From the NCBI GenBank assembly GCA_023262965.1, contig JALQXX010000003.1, positions 23,306 through 87,305 on the forward strand: 64,000 nt of DNA. Direction: 5' to 3'. The translations under genes were made by a program, and so were the position numbers. Source of the DNA: Candidatus Marinamargulisbacteria bacterium. Lineage in GTDB: Bacteria > Margulisbacteria > Marinamargulisbacteria > UBA817. Shown in pieces: positions 43,058 to 51,466 of the stretch (positions are counted from its first letter, which is position 1; every line of letters begins with the position of its first letter). The notes beneath the pieces are model-generated. The model did not search any database, had not been told where the DNA came from, and worked only from the letters and a program-made list of their open reading frames with translations.

Positions 43058-43512
43058 AGTTTTTTTTGGATGCGTATAATATCATTGGGGAATTGCATGA
43101 TATTCAATTGGGTGATTCGCGTAATGTGACGCAATTTGTGCATTGGTTAGAGCGAAATCGGTGTCAAAACGATCATTTTACAGCTGTATTTGATGGTCAG
43201 ATTGATGTGGGGTTTCCGCGCTCGGAAAAGCGGCCTGGTTTGACCATTGTCCATACACCTGGCAATCAAACGGCGGATACGTATATTAAAAACGCCTTAT
43301 CCAAAAAAACCGATACATCAGCGATTACCGTTGTGACATCCGATCGTGACATTCTGAATTTTGCCAAAAAAATACGGGTAAAAACGTGGTCCTCGCGATT
43401 GTTTATTCAGTATATCAATGCGGCGCCATCCACCGACATGTCGCGTAAACAATCCCCGCCAATAACCACGGCGCATGTGGCCTTTTGGCTGAAGGAATTT
43501 GGTGGGCAATAA
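43054..43512 (+). CDS. NYN/YacP-like PIN-fold RNase
   Basis: A 152-residue cytosolic protein with the NYN (YacP/Rae1-like) pattern: FFLDAYNIIG at the N terminus (first acidic residue D6), then AVFDGQIDVG, NQTADTYIKN and VVTSDRDILNFAK, giving the acidic cluster of PIN-type nucleases. Members cut RNA, in Bacillus on ribosome-bound mRNA. It overlaps the M50 gene by 4 nt and ends 15 nt before the converging photolyase. Confidence 0.82.
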   Translation: MKFFLDAYNIIGELHDIQLGDSRNVTQFVHWLERNRCQNDHFTAVFDGQIDVGFPRSEKRPGLTIVHTPGNQTADTYIKNALSKKTDTSAITVVTSDRDILNFAKKIRVKTWSSRLFIQYINAAPSTDMSRKQSPPITTAHVAFWLKEFGGQ

Positions 43513-43527
43513 TCCAATGATCGATGA

Positions 43528-44991
43528 TCAGGGGCGTTTTTTGGAATTCGTTGCGGATCGGTTTTTTCGTGATCCGTGCTTGATGTAGATGCGTTGGGCT
43601 TCGTCTGTAAAGCCGGCGGTTTTTCGAATAGCATATAAGCGTGAACTGGCGTTCTTTCGGGCTATTTTTTCATCCACAAGGGGCTTGGCATGACCATAAT
43701 ACCAGGGTTCATGAATGCCACTATTGGGTACGGAGGCCAGCTCGGGTAGCCAACGGCGGATAAAGGTGCCGTCCGGGTCCTGGTCATACCCTTGCTTGAT
43801 GGGATTATAAATGCGAATGGTATTGATGCCCGTACGGCCGGCCTGCATTTGACACTGACTGTAGTGAATACCAGGCTCGTAATCGGTAAATAGGCGCGCT
43901 AAGTGGTGCGCACACTGTGTCCAGGCCAATTGCAAATGATGCACCCCCACACTCACCATCATGGCGCGCATGCGAAAATTGAGCCAACCATGGTGAATCA
44001 AAAATCGCATGCACGCATCCACAAATGGAAATCCCGTACATCCTGTTGCCCATGCCGCAAACCAATCGGGGTCGTGCTCCATGTCATCCAAATGGCGGTA
44101 GGCCGAATGCAACGATTGATATTCAATGCGGGGATCATCTTCGTATTTTTGAATGAAGTGACAGTGCCATTGTAACCGACTCATAAAGGCTCGAATGGAT
44201 CGTTTGTGGGCGGTGATTGCGGGTGATGGCGGCGCATTGTTTAGGGTATGCACCTGCAGTAGGGTCCGTTGATACACCTGGCGAAGGGACAGGGTGCCGA
44301 TGGCCAAATACGGGGATAATCGCGAACACGCGGTTTCACCGGTGATGGGTGAGGACATATCGGTTGAATAGGATTGGCTACGGGTGCCCAGAAATGATTC
44401 CAGATATTGCATGGCTATGGCGTGTCCAGCTGGCTGCATGGCTTGTATGCGGGTTTGAGCTGTTTGAATGGTTGGGGGTGGGGTATGATCGGTAATGAGT
44501 AGGCCTTGGGGATGTGGGGGAATGATGGTTGGAGCGGGTGGTTGCGTCATGTAATCCTGCCAGGCCCTGGCCCAACCATCCCGATTTCGTAGCCGGCGAA
44601 TCACGCCGTTTTGAGGAGGTTGGTGCCAGGTTATGCCATGAATCGATGCCCATAGCGCGATTTCATTATCGCGACGGTATGTCCATAAATTGCCGGTTTC
44701 CTGATGAGAAAATAATGCGGAAATGGTGATTTGTTGATGCAAATGATTAAAGATATCCACGGCCTCACCCCAAAAAACGTACAGGCGCTGATAGTGAGCG
44801 ACCAATTGGGTATTGAGGTCTATAATAGAGGCGCGTAAAAAATCATAGTGCCGATCACTCATATCCGGCTGAGCCCAGCGATTGGGCTCAATGATATACA
44901 CGCACAAAGCGGGCTTCCCGGTAGCCGATGCCATAGCCATGGCCGGGTGATCGGTATAACGCAAGTCATTTTTAAACCAAATAATGTTCAT
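43528..44991 (-). CDS. phr: Deoxyribodipyrimidine photolyase/cryptochrome
   Basis: A 487-residue photolyase. The N-terminal antenna domain begins IIWFKNDLRYTDHPAM; the FAD domain contains FMSRLQWHCHFIQKYEDDP, CTGFPFVDACMRFLIHHGWL, NFRMRAMM and the closing QCQMQAGRTGINTIRIYNPI with QGYDQDPDGTFIRRWLPEL. It repairs UV-induced pyrimidine dimers using blue light; this implies life in lit surroundings. The subclass cannot be told from these motifs. The ATG at 44991 is preceded on the minus strand by AATAAGG. It stands alone between converging and diverging genes. Confidence 0.93.
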   Translation of the reverse strand: MNIIWFKNDLRYTDHPAMAMASATGKPALCVYIIEPNRWAQPDMSDRHYDFLRASIIDLNTQLVAHYQRLYVFWGEAVDIFNHLHQQITISALFSHQETGNLWTYRRDNEIALWASIHGITWHQPPQNGVIRRLRNRDGWARAWQDYMTQPPAPTIIPPHPQGLLITDHTPPPTIQTAQTRIQAMQPAGHAIAMQYLESFLGTRSQSYSTDMSSPITGETACSRLSPYLAIGTLSLRQVYQRTLLQVHTLNNAPPSPAITAHKRSIRAFMSRLQWHCHFIQKYEDDPRIEYQSLHSAYRHLDDMEHDPDWFAAWATGCTGFPFVDACMRFLIHHGWLNFRMRAMMVSVGVHHLQLAWTQCAHHLARLFTDYEPGIHYSQCQMQAGRTGINTIRIYNPIKQGYDQDPDGTFIRRWLPELASVPNSGIHEPWYYGHAKPLVDEKIARKNASSRLYAIRKTAGFTDEAQRIYIKHGSRKNRSATNSKKRP

Positions 44992-45066
44992 CCTTATTAA
45001 TGTATCAATTAAACAGCACGAATCGTATAAAATAATTCATTTTTTTTGGATGATGAAAAAGGCGAT

Positions 45067-45096
45067 TTGACAGAGGTCTGACAATAACGGGACAAT
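45067..45096 (+). promoter_or_regulatory. Putative aroKBQ promoter with a tandem 11-bp repeat
   Basis: A consensus TTGACA (45067-45072) is followed after 18 nt by GACAAT (45091-45096). The aroK ATG at 45106 is 9 nt away without a Shine-Dalgarno. GACAATAACGG is repeated twice in tandem (45080-45101) across the -10 area, which could be an operator or simple duplication. Confidence 0.45.
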
Positions 45097-45105
45097 AACG
45101 GGCAT

Positions 45106-45618
45106 ATGCGAATGCATTCGGATTGGACGCACCTGATTATGGTGGGTTTTATGGGCGTAGGAAAAACAACGGTGGGACGTCGCGTTGCCCAACAGTTGGC
45201 GTGTCTTTTTGTGGATTTGGATCAGGTTATTGAAAATGAATATGGTCCGATTGCGGATATTATTCAGCATCAGGGAGAAGGCTTGTTTCGTGCGATAGAA
45301 TATGCCGCACTGCAACGGACACTGGCGGGATCCCCCCGAGCCATTGTGTCAACGGGTGGGGGCATTGTGACCCATGCGCCTTCCCGGGCGCTGTTGCAGC
45401 AGTGTAAACCGGTTATTTGGTTGCGTGCAGGGATGGATACGGTTTTGGCGCGCATTCGGTCGGATCGTCAGCACACGCGACCATTGGCGGATGAGCGGGT
45501 GGGGGACCGTTTCCAGGAACGCGCCCAATGGTATCAAGCTGTCGCCACGGATATCATCGACTGTGATACAATTATTCCCAAATCCGTTGCAGAAATCATT
45601 GTGAATCGGTATGGTTAA
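45106..45618 (+). CDS. aroK: Shikimate kinase
   Basis: A 170-residue P-loop kinase. Walker A is GFMGVGKTT (residues 14-22), the shikimate-binding region gives VDLDQVIE and FRAIEYAALQ (the F.R..E motif), and STGGGIV is the Walker-B-like glycine loop; the lid has RPLAD. It phosphorylates shikimate in aromatic amino acid synthesis. It overlaps aroB by 8 nt, and aroB overlaps aroQ by 4 nt. An ATG at 45112 is a possible alternative start. Confidence 0.95.
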   Translation: MRMHSDWTHLIMVGFMGVGKTTVGRRVAQQLACLFVDLDQVIENEYGPIADIIQHQGEGLFRAIEYAALQRTLAGSPRAIVSTGGGIVTHAPSRALLQQCKPVIWLRAGMDTVLARIRSDRQHTRPLADERVGDRFQERAQWYQAVATDIIDCDTIIPKSVAEIIVNRYG

Positions 45619-46741
45619 GCATATGGCAAAAGCAATCGCGTGTAAAACGTATTATATAAACATAGCGGCTCATAAAAAATACCCCATTGTGGTGGGGGTG
45701 ACTGCCACATTGGATACGGGTGACTTGGGTGCGGCACAGCGCGTTTTGATTGTGACGAATCCCACTGTTTTGAATGCCTGCGACGGCATTATTGAGAGCA
45801 TGAAACAGCGGTGGGGTCGTTTGGTAGATGTGGTGACAATTGACGATAGCGAATCGGCCAAAACAATCGACACGGTTCAAATGCTGATTACCGCTTGTTT
45901 GGAACATGGGCTGGGGCGCCACGATTGTTTGGTGGCCTTAGGGGGTGGTGTGGTGGGGGACATTACGGGTTTTGTGGCCGCGATTTATTTGCGTGGGATT
46001 GCGTTTTTTCAGATGCCAACCAGTTTATTGGCCCAGGTGGATGCGGCTATGGGGGGTAAAACGGGTGTCAATCATCCCCGCGGCAAGAATTTAATTGGGG
46101 CGTTTCATCAGCCCAAAAAAACGGTTATTAATCCCCAGGTGTTGGCAACATTACCCCCGTACCATATGGCCGAGGGTCTTTTTGAAATTATTAAGTATGG
46201 GATTATTCGCGATAAGCCCTTATTTTGGTATTTGGAGAGCCATATTGCGGCCATTCGGTCGTTTTCGTATACCGATTGCCCGGATGTATGGCATGTGTTA
46301 ATCGAAAAATCCATTCAAAACAAAGCAGACGTGGTATCCAATGATGAAAAAGAAGCCGGGGATAGGGAGACCTTGAACTTTGGCCATACCATTGGTCATG
46401 CATTGGAAACCCTGGGTGGCTATGGGCTGTTATCGCATGGGCGAGCGGTTGCCTGGGGAATGCTGATTGAGGCCACAATAGCCCTGCAATTGCGGGTATT
46501 GCCGCCTACGGAATACCAACGCATTCAGGCCCTTATTCAGGCCTTCAATACCGATCCATTTCCACCCATTACGATAGATGAAACGGCGTTTTTTAACGCC
46601 TTATCGGTAGATAAAAAAGTTCGGGAAGGGCAGGTTCGGTATGTGGTTCCTACAGGCATTGGGCATACCACAATTGTGCAGGATGTGGATCGATCTGCTG
46701 TAATGACTGCTGTAAAAACCGTCATTGGGGAGCTCATATGA
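45611..46741 (+). CDS. aroB: 3-dehydroquinate synthase
   Basis: A 376-residue NAD- and metal-dependent enzyme converting DAHP to 3-dehydroquinate. Motifs include ALGGGVVGDITGFVAAIYLR, GIAFFQMPTSLLAQVDAAMG, GGKTGVNHPRGKNLIGAFHQ and the metal ligands in LNFGHTIGHALE. The length is as expected. The first ATG is 45611; an ATG five codons later is possible. Confidence 0.96.
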   Translation: MVKHMAKAIACKTYYINIAAHKKYPIVVGVTATLDTGDLGAAQRVLIVTNPTVLNACDGIIESMKQRWGRLVDVVTIDDSESAKTIDTVQMLITACLEHGLGRHDCLVALGGGVVGDITGFVAAIYLRGIAFFQMPTSLLAQVDAAMGGKTGVNHPRGKNLIGAFHQPKKTVINPQVLATLPPYHMAEGLFEIIKYGIIRDKPLFWYLESHIAAIRSFSYTDCPDVWHVLIEKSIQNKADVVSNDEKEAGDRETLNFGHTIGHALETLGGYGLLSHGRAVAWGMLIEATIALQLRVLPPTEYQRIQALIQAFNTDPFPPITIDETAFFNALSVDKKVREGQVRYVVPTGIGHTTIVQDVDRSAVMTAVKTVIGELI

Positions 46742-47163
46742 GGATATTGGTTATTCATGGTCCAAACTTAAATAAACTGGGAGAGCGCGATCCAGAGCAT
46801 TATGGGCGATTGTCGTTGGCGGACGTGAATGCCGGTATTCAGGCTCATGCCCGTACCATGGGAGTGACCTGCAATATCATCCAATCCAATACAGAGGGCG
46901 GGATTATTGAAGCGATCCATGGGGCAAATGGGTATCAGGGCATTATTATTAATCCAGCGGGATTTACCCACACCAGCATTGCCATTCGCGACGCGATTGA
47001 GTGTGCCCCGGTTCCGGTGATTGAAGTGCATTTAAGTAACGTCTACAAACGCGAAGCATTCCGGCATCATTCGGTGACAGCCCCGGTTTGTGTGGGGCAA
47101 ATAGCCGGATTGGGACAATGGGGCTATGTGCTGGCGATGACGTATTTTGTGAATCAATCGTAA
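46738..47163 (+). CDS. aroQ: 3-dehydroquinate dehydratase, type II
   Basis: A 141-residue type II dehydroquinase (dodecamer-forming). The catalytic region reads IHGPNLNKLGERDPEHYG with the active Tyr, then QSNTEGGIIEAIH, INPAGFTHTSIAIRDAI and VIEVHLSNVYKREAFRHHS. It removes water from 3-dehydroquinate, the step after AroB. It is the last gene of the aro operon. Confidence 0.96.
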   Translation: MRILVIHGPNLNKLGERDPEHYGRLSLADVNAGIQAHARTMGVTCNIIQSNTEGGIIEAIHGANGYQGIIINPAGFTHTSIAIRDAIECAPVPVIEVHLSNVYKREAFRHHSVTAPVCVGQIAGLGQWGYVLAMTYFVNQS

Positions 47164-47478
47164 ACGGGGCTACAAAAGTGCAACATCTCAAAAAGGAATG
47201 TGCATACGCCTTCTTTAGGGGCCCACGCTCAGACCATCGCATGATTCAGCAAGCGATCGGTATCGTTGGTTGGGCACCAGGTACGGTGAATCAATCGGCT
47301 GATGGTGGCACGGCATATGGCCAACCTACAATGATACTGTGCTGACCTCTATTCGAACCGTTTTATACATCACCCCCAGCACATTAGCACGCCGCCGCCA
47401 ATACGCCCCATTTTGAACCGCGTTTTTGTATGCGCATTGTTTATGGGGACGTTGTATCATATGACTATCCCCGTTTGA
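47164..47478. other. Intergenic region after aroQ with no recognised feature
   Basis: About 315 bp between the converging aroQ and the 44-aa gene. No reading frame here looks coding, no tRNA fold was seen, and no strong terminator hairpin with a T run was found. It could be a decayed gene. Confidence 0.5.
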
Positions 47479-47613
47479 TTAGTTCAGGCAAAAATCGTAT
47501 TGAATGTATACTTTTCCAAAATCCATAATGTACTGGATTTTTTCTACCATGCGTAGGTGATCAAATCGTTCTACAGATTTTTCGATAATAGCCTTTAATT
47601 CGTTTTCATTCAT
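47479..47613 (-). CDS. 44-residue small protein of unknown function
   Basis: A minus-strand ORF from ATG 47613 preceded by a strong GGGAGG ribosome site 7-8 nt upstream. The peptide (MNENELKAIIEKSVERFDHL, then RMVEKIQYIMDFGKVYIQYD) is charged and helical, with no signal peptide or membrane helix. I do not recognise it. It follows the ArsP-like permease on the same strand after about 80 nt and might be co-transcribed. Confidence 0.5.
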   Translation of the reverse strand: MNENELKAIIEKSVERFDHLRMVEKIQYIMDFGKVYIQYDFCLN

Positions 47614-47695
47614 ATTCGTGCCTCCCGTTGAATAGGTTGTACCCATCATCAGAGCATTTGAAACATTAAAATAAAAAAGGATGGGGGGGGCGATA

Positions 47696-48565
47696 TTAGT
47701 ACAGGTGGCCAAATACCCATCCGGCGAGAGGGGCAAATAGGGCCCAGTACACACCGTAGACAAGGGTTGTGCGGAATCCCAATAATTTTTTAGCAAAAAT
47801 AAGGGTTGGGATGCAGGTTCCAACGGCGCCCAATAAAAATGTCATCGCGGGACCATCGGGCAGGCCCAGTTGAATTAATGATACCGTAATCGGAATTTCT
47901 TCCCCTTCGCAAATGTACACCGGTATACCAATAACCGCAGGAATGATGTAAATGAGTTTGGGATAACGGGCGACAATGGCTGGAATGATGTCGGGTGGAA
48001 TAACAACGGTGAGGGCGCTCGCAATAACCAGTCCAATAACCAAATACAGACTGAGTTTTTTAAGGATAGATAGAAAGCTACTCACAAATGATGGTTGGGT
48101 TTCGGGGTGAGTTGAACAGCAGCTTGAGGGGGGTGATTCGGCATTGGGTAATTGTAACCAGCCCAATCGATCCCCTAACGCAACGAGCCCACCAATCCCA
48201 ATACCGCCAACCAATCCGAGACTGACGCGACCTATAGCAAAATGAGGGCCCAGTAATCCGTACGTTAGGATGATGGTTTGAGGGGCTAAAAGAGGGGAGG
48301 TTAGCATGAATGTGGCAAGGGTTCCCAATGTGGCGCCTCTGCGAAGCAAGCCTTCCGTTAATGGAATGGTGGCACAGGCACAGCCTGGCAGTAGGGCACC
48401 TAGAACACTGGCTAAGGGAATAGCGTAGCGGGACTGTAACCAATGGGTGATGCGATGAAGAGGCGCTCGTGACTCCAGCCATGCCCCAACAGCGGTAGCC
48501 ACAATAAAGGCGGGGAAAACGGTTTTGGCCATCATCAAAAAGGTGGATACAGCGGATGAAACCAT
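47696..48565 (-). CDS. ArsP-like permease (DUF318/UPF0718 family)
   Basis: A 289-residue polytopic membrane protein of the permease family that includes the organoarsenical exporter ArsP. It has the two family repeats, the first with GALLPGCACATIPLTEGLLR and TFMLTSPLLAPQTIIL, the second with PVYICEGEEIPITVSLIQLG and GPAMTFLLGAVG. The paired cysteines in GCAC are near the substrate path in ArsP; a CC pair and His lie in the central loop (SSCCSTH), suggesting a metal or metalloid. The real substrate is unknown. Confidence 0.8.
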   Translation of the reverse strand: MVSSAVSTFLMMAKTVFPAFIVATAVGAWLESRAPLHRITHWLQSRYAIPLASVLGALLPGCACATIPLTEGLLRRGATLGTLATFMLTSPLLAPQTIILTYGLLGPHFAIGRVSLGLVGGIGIGGLVALGDRLGWLQLPNAESPPSSCCSTHPETQPSFVSSFLSILKKLSLYLVIGLVIASALTVVIPPDIIPAIVARYPKLIYIIPAVIGIPVYICEGEEIPITVSLIQLGLPDGPAMTFLLGAVGTCIPTLIFAKKLLGFRTTLVYGVYWALFAPLAGWVFGHLY

Positions 48566-48671
48566 ATGCCGTTATGATAGGCGGGCAGACCATAAGAAGT
48601 CAAGCCATGTAGACGAACCCCGCAATTGTCCACACAATACGGCGACCACAGGGATCCCCGTTTATAGCATG

Positions 48672-48701
48672 TTTACAACCTATTTTAGCAACTGATATAC
48701 T
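48672..48701 (+). promoter_or_regulatory. Putative pyrH operon promoter
   Basis: TTTACA (48672-48677) and TATACT (48696-48701) with an 18-nt spacer, identical in sequence and spacing to the hisC promoter. The pyrH ATG follows after 7 nt without a Shine-Dalgarno. Confidence 0.5.
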
Positions 48702-48708
48702 GTAGCTT

Positions 48709-49440
48709 ATGGCAGTCGCATATCAGCGTATTCTTCTCAAATTAAGTGGTGAGGCCATTAAAGGAAACCGTGATTACGGGATTGATCCGAAATTTTTGGT
48801 ATTTATTGCTAAGGAAATCCAGCAAGGATTGGCATTGGGGGTTGAAATTGGCATTGTTATTGGGGGAGGCAATATCTTTCGTGGTATTCCAGCCTCCGAA
48901 AATGGTATGGATCGGGTAGCGGCTGACTACACCGGAATGTTAGCCACCGTTATGAATGCGTTAGCTTTAAAAGATGCCTTAGCTAAGGTAGCTGTGGATG
49001 CACGCATTCAAACCGCCATTGAAATGAAAGAAATTGCGGAACCCTTTATATTGGATCGTGCGCGGGCTCACCTAAAAAAAGGGCGTGTATTAATTTTTGC
49101 CGCTGGTACGGGAAACCCCTATTTTACGACCGATACCACGGCCGCATTGCGAGCTGCTGAAATTGGCGCGGATGCCTTATTAAAGGCAACAAAAGTGGAT
49201 GGGGTTTACACCCGTGATCCGATGCTGTACGATTCCGCCCAAAAATACGATCAATTAAGCTATATGGATGTGTTAAAAAATGAACTCAATGTGATGGATG
49301 CTACCGCGATATCCCTATCCAAAGACAATCGCATTCCAATTATTGTATTCAATATGAATGATCCCGGTCATTTAGTGCGGATATTGCAGGGAGAGGCCAT
49401 TGGCACCCTAATTGAAGGAGAAAACCATGTCATCGTATGA
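48709..49440 (+). CDS. pyrH: UMP kinase
   Basis: A 243-residue amino-acid-kinase-fold enzyme that phosphorylates UMP to UDP. ILLKLSGEAIKGN at the N terminus, IVIGGGNIFRGI, the ADYTGMLATVMNALALKDAL helix, GTGNPYFTTDTTAALRAAEI and KVDGVYTRDP are all characteristic. It heads the operon pyrH-frr-uppS-cdsA-dxr-dprA-pgeF and overlaps frr by 14 nt. Confidence 0.97.
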   Translation: MAVAYQRILLKLSGEAIKGNRDYGIDPKFLVFIAKEIQQGLALGVEIGIVIGGGNIFRGIPASENGMDRVAADYTGMLATVMNALALKDALAKVAVDARIQTAIEMKEIAEPFILDRARAHLKKGRVLIFAAGTGNPYFTTDTTAALRAAEIGADALLKATKVDGVYTRDPMLYDSAQKYDQLSYMDVLKNELNVMDATAISLSKDNRIPIIVFNMNDPGHLVRILQGEAIGTLIEGENHVIV

Positions 49441-49960
49441 ATCCCGCTTAAATAAAACCCTTGATAATTTAATTACCAAGCTGATGGGTGTTCGGGCCGG
49501 TCGGGCCAATCCCGAGTTACTAGCCCCGATTGTTGTGTCGTATTATGGCACAACGGTTCCATTGAAGCAGTTGGCGTCCGTATCCACCTCGGATGGCAAC
49601 ACATTGGTGATTAACGTATTTGATCGAGGTGCTGTGTCATCGGTTGAAAAGGCTATTTTAATATCCGATTTGGGACTCAATCCCCAAACCGATGGGGCTA
49701 TGATTCGATTGCGATTGCCCGATTTAACCGAAGAACGTCGCCATGACTTAATTAAATATGTCAAAAAATTAGCGGAAGAAGGAAAGGTGGCTTTACGCAA
49801 TATTCGTCGCGATGAGTTGGAGACACTCAAGCGTCAGGACGACGTGTCGGATGATGAAAAGAAGCGTCAATCCGAGCGCATTCAAAAAGCCTTGGATGGG
49901 TATATTTCTAAGGTTGATGATGTGGTGAAAAAAAAGGAAGCTGAAATCCGTACCATTTAA
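49427..49960 (+). CDS. frr: Ribosome recycling factor
   Basis: A 177-residue two-domain factor that, with EF-G, splits ribosomes after termination. Recognisable segments are LMGVRAGRANPELLAPIVVS, YYGTTVPLKQLASVS, LNPQTDGAMIRLRLPDLTEE and the helix VALRNIRRDE. A GAAGGAG site (49414-49420) inside the pyrH end fixes the start at ATG 49427, giving a 14-nt overlap. Confidence 0.97.
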   Translation: MSSYESRLNKTLDNLITKLMGVRAGRANPELLAPIVVSYYGTTVPLKQLASVSTSDGNTLVINVFDRGAVSSVEKAILISDLGLNPQTDGAMIRLRLPDLTEERRHDLIKYVKKLAEEGKVALRNIRRDELETLKRQDDVSDDEKKRQSERIQKALDGYISKVDDVVKKKEAEIRTI

Positions 49961-49961
49961 T

Positions 49962-50693
49962 ATGTCAGATGCACGGGCACGGGTATCGGATGCGCTGATG
50001 GATCCACACAATGTGCCCGCACATATTGCCATTGTTATGGATGGCAACGGTCGATGGGCAGATCGTCAAAAAAAGCCCCGTTCGTTTGGCCATAAAGCCG
50101 GTCAAAAAGCCCTGCAACACGTGGTTACCTGCTGTGTGGAGTGGGGAATTCAAACGCTGTCGGTATACGCATTTTCAACCGAAAATTGGCGTCGCCCCAA
50201 TACTGAGGTCCATTTTATTGTGGCAATGATAAAAACCGCGATTGAAACGGTTAAGCAATCCTTGATTGACGCCGGTGTGGTTCTACGATTTTGTGGTGAT
50301 TTATCGGTGTTTGATGCGGATCTGCAGGATGCCATGCGTCAGGCAGAAGCCGATACCGCTTACGGAAAACGAATGACATTGCAGGTGATGGTGAATTACG
50401 GTGGCCGCGCCGAAATTGTGTCCGCAGTGCGTCGGTATGTCGCGCAAGGTGGGGATGCCTGTGCACTTACGGAAGCGGATATTGCGGCGCATTTATATGC
50501 CCATACGGATCCCGATCTCTTTATTCGAACGGGCGGGGATATCCGTATGAGCAATTTTATGTTGTGGCAATGCGCGTATTCGGAGTTGTATTTTACCGAT
50601 TGTTTTTGGCCCGATTTTGGACGAGATGATTTGATAGCCGCCATTGCCTGGTATCAAAAACGGGTGCGTCGGTTTGGGGGATTGAATCCATGA
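49962..50693 (+). CDS. uppS: Undecaprenyl diphosphate synthase
   Basis: A 243-residue cis-prenyltransferase that builds the C55 lipid carrier used by the sugar transferases in this window. Catalytic Asp27 lies in AIVMDGNGRWA; GHKAGQKA, YAFSTENWRRP, VNYGGRAEIV and DLFIRTGGDIRMSNFMLWQC complete the family signature. It begins 1 nt after frr and overlaps cdsA by 4 nt. Confidence 0.97.
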   Translation: MSDARARVSDALMDPHNVPAHIAIVMDGNGRWADRQKKPRSFGHKAGQKALQHVVTCCVEWGIQTLSVYAFSTENWRRPNTEVHFIVAMIKTAIETVKQSLIDAGVVLRFCGDLSVFDADLQDAMRQAEADTAYGKRMTLQVMVNYGGRAEIVSAVRRYVAQGGDACALTEADIAAHLYAHTDPDLFIRTGGDIRMSNFMLWQCAYSELYFTDCFWPDFGRDDLIAAIAWYQKRVRRFGGLNP

Positions 50694-51466
50694 CCCGATG
50701 GATAACGGGGGCGATTTTAATGGCAATTGCGAGCTATGTATTGGTGTATTCGGGACTGCCTTTAATCGTATTTTTAGGCGTGGCTGGGGTGGGGGCATTT
50801 TATGAATTGTGGCGCATGATGGGATCTCCCAATAAATGGGTATTGAGTGTGCCTGTCGGGGGATACATCATGGGAATGATGGTGCTTTATGGGGGGGGGC
50901 GCCAATGGGTTATGGGAATATGGGGCGTTCACATGCTGGTTTTGATGGGATTTGTCGTGGAATTGTACCGCCAACAGCTCTGGGGGCATGGTGGCACCTG
51001 GCGCATTATGGCCAAGTATTTTTTATATATTTTTTGCGGATTATCATCTATTTATTTAATACGGGAGGCCCCCAATGGGCCGATGTATTTGCTTATTTTG
51101 TGCGTATCGATTTGGTCGACCGATATTTGTGCCTATGTGGGGGGGCGCTTGGTGGGCCGGACCCCCCTATCGGTAGTAAGTCCTAAGAAAACAGTGGAGG
51201 GAACGGCCATTGGTGTTTTGAGTGCTGGGGCGATGGTCGCTATGATTTGTGTGCTGAGTCAATGGTCATTGATGTGGGCGTTAGGGGCGGTTGGCTTGGG
51301 GGTCATGGGGCAGGTTGGGGATTTGTATGAATCACTGATTAAGCGCCGTTACGGGGTGAAGGACTCATCCACGCTATTACCGGGGCATGGGGGTATTTTG
51401 GATCGTGGGGACAGTACCTTAATGGTCGCTCCCATCGTGTATATGGTGGTGATGTGGCTGGGGTAG
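50690..51466 (+). CDS. cdsA: Phosphatidate cytidylyltransferase
   Basis: A 258-residue polytopic membrane enzyme making CDP-diacylglycerol from phosphatidic acid and CTP. Hallmarks are DICAYVGGRLVGRTPLSVVS followed by PKKTVEGTAIG, and the C-terminal KRRYGVKDSSTLLPGHGGIL-DRGDS signature. It overlaps dxr by 13 nt. Confidence 0.96.
   Translation: MTRWITGAILMAIASYVLVYSGLPLIVFLGVAGVGAFYELWRMMGSPNKWVLSVPVGGYIMGMMVLYGGGRQWVMGIWGVHMLVLMGFVVELYRQQLWGHGGTWRIMAKYFLYIFCGLSSIYLIREAPNGPMYLLILCVSIWSTDICAYVGGRLVGRTPLSVVSPKKTVEGTAIGVLSAGAMVAMICVLSQWSLMWALGAVGLGVMGQVGDLYESLIKRRYGVKDSSTLLPGHGGILDRGDSTLMVAPIVYMVVMWLG

Noticed and set aside
47164-47478. Possible gene or RNA after aroQ
   Set aside because: Short frames on both strands lack coding character and ribosome sites, and no tRNA or known RNA fold could be seen.
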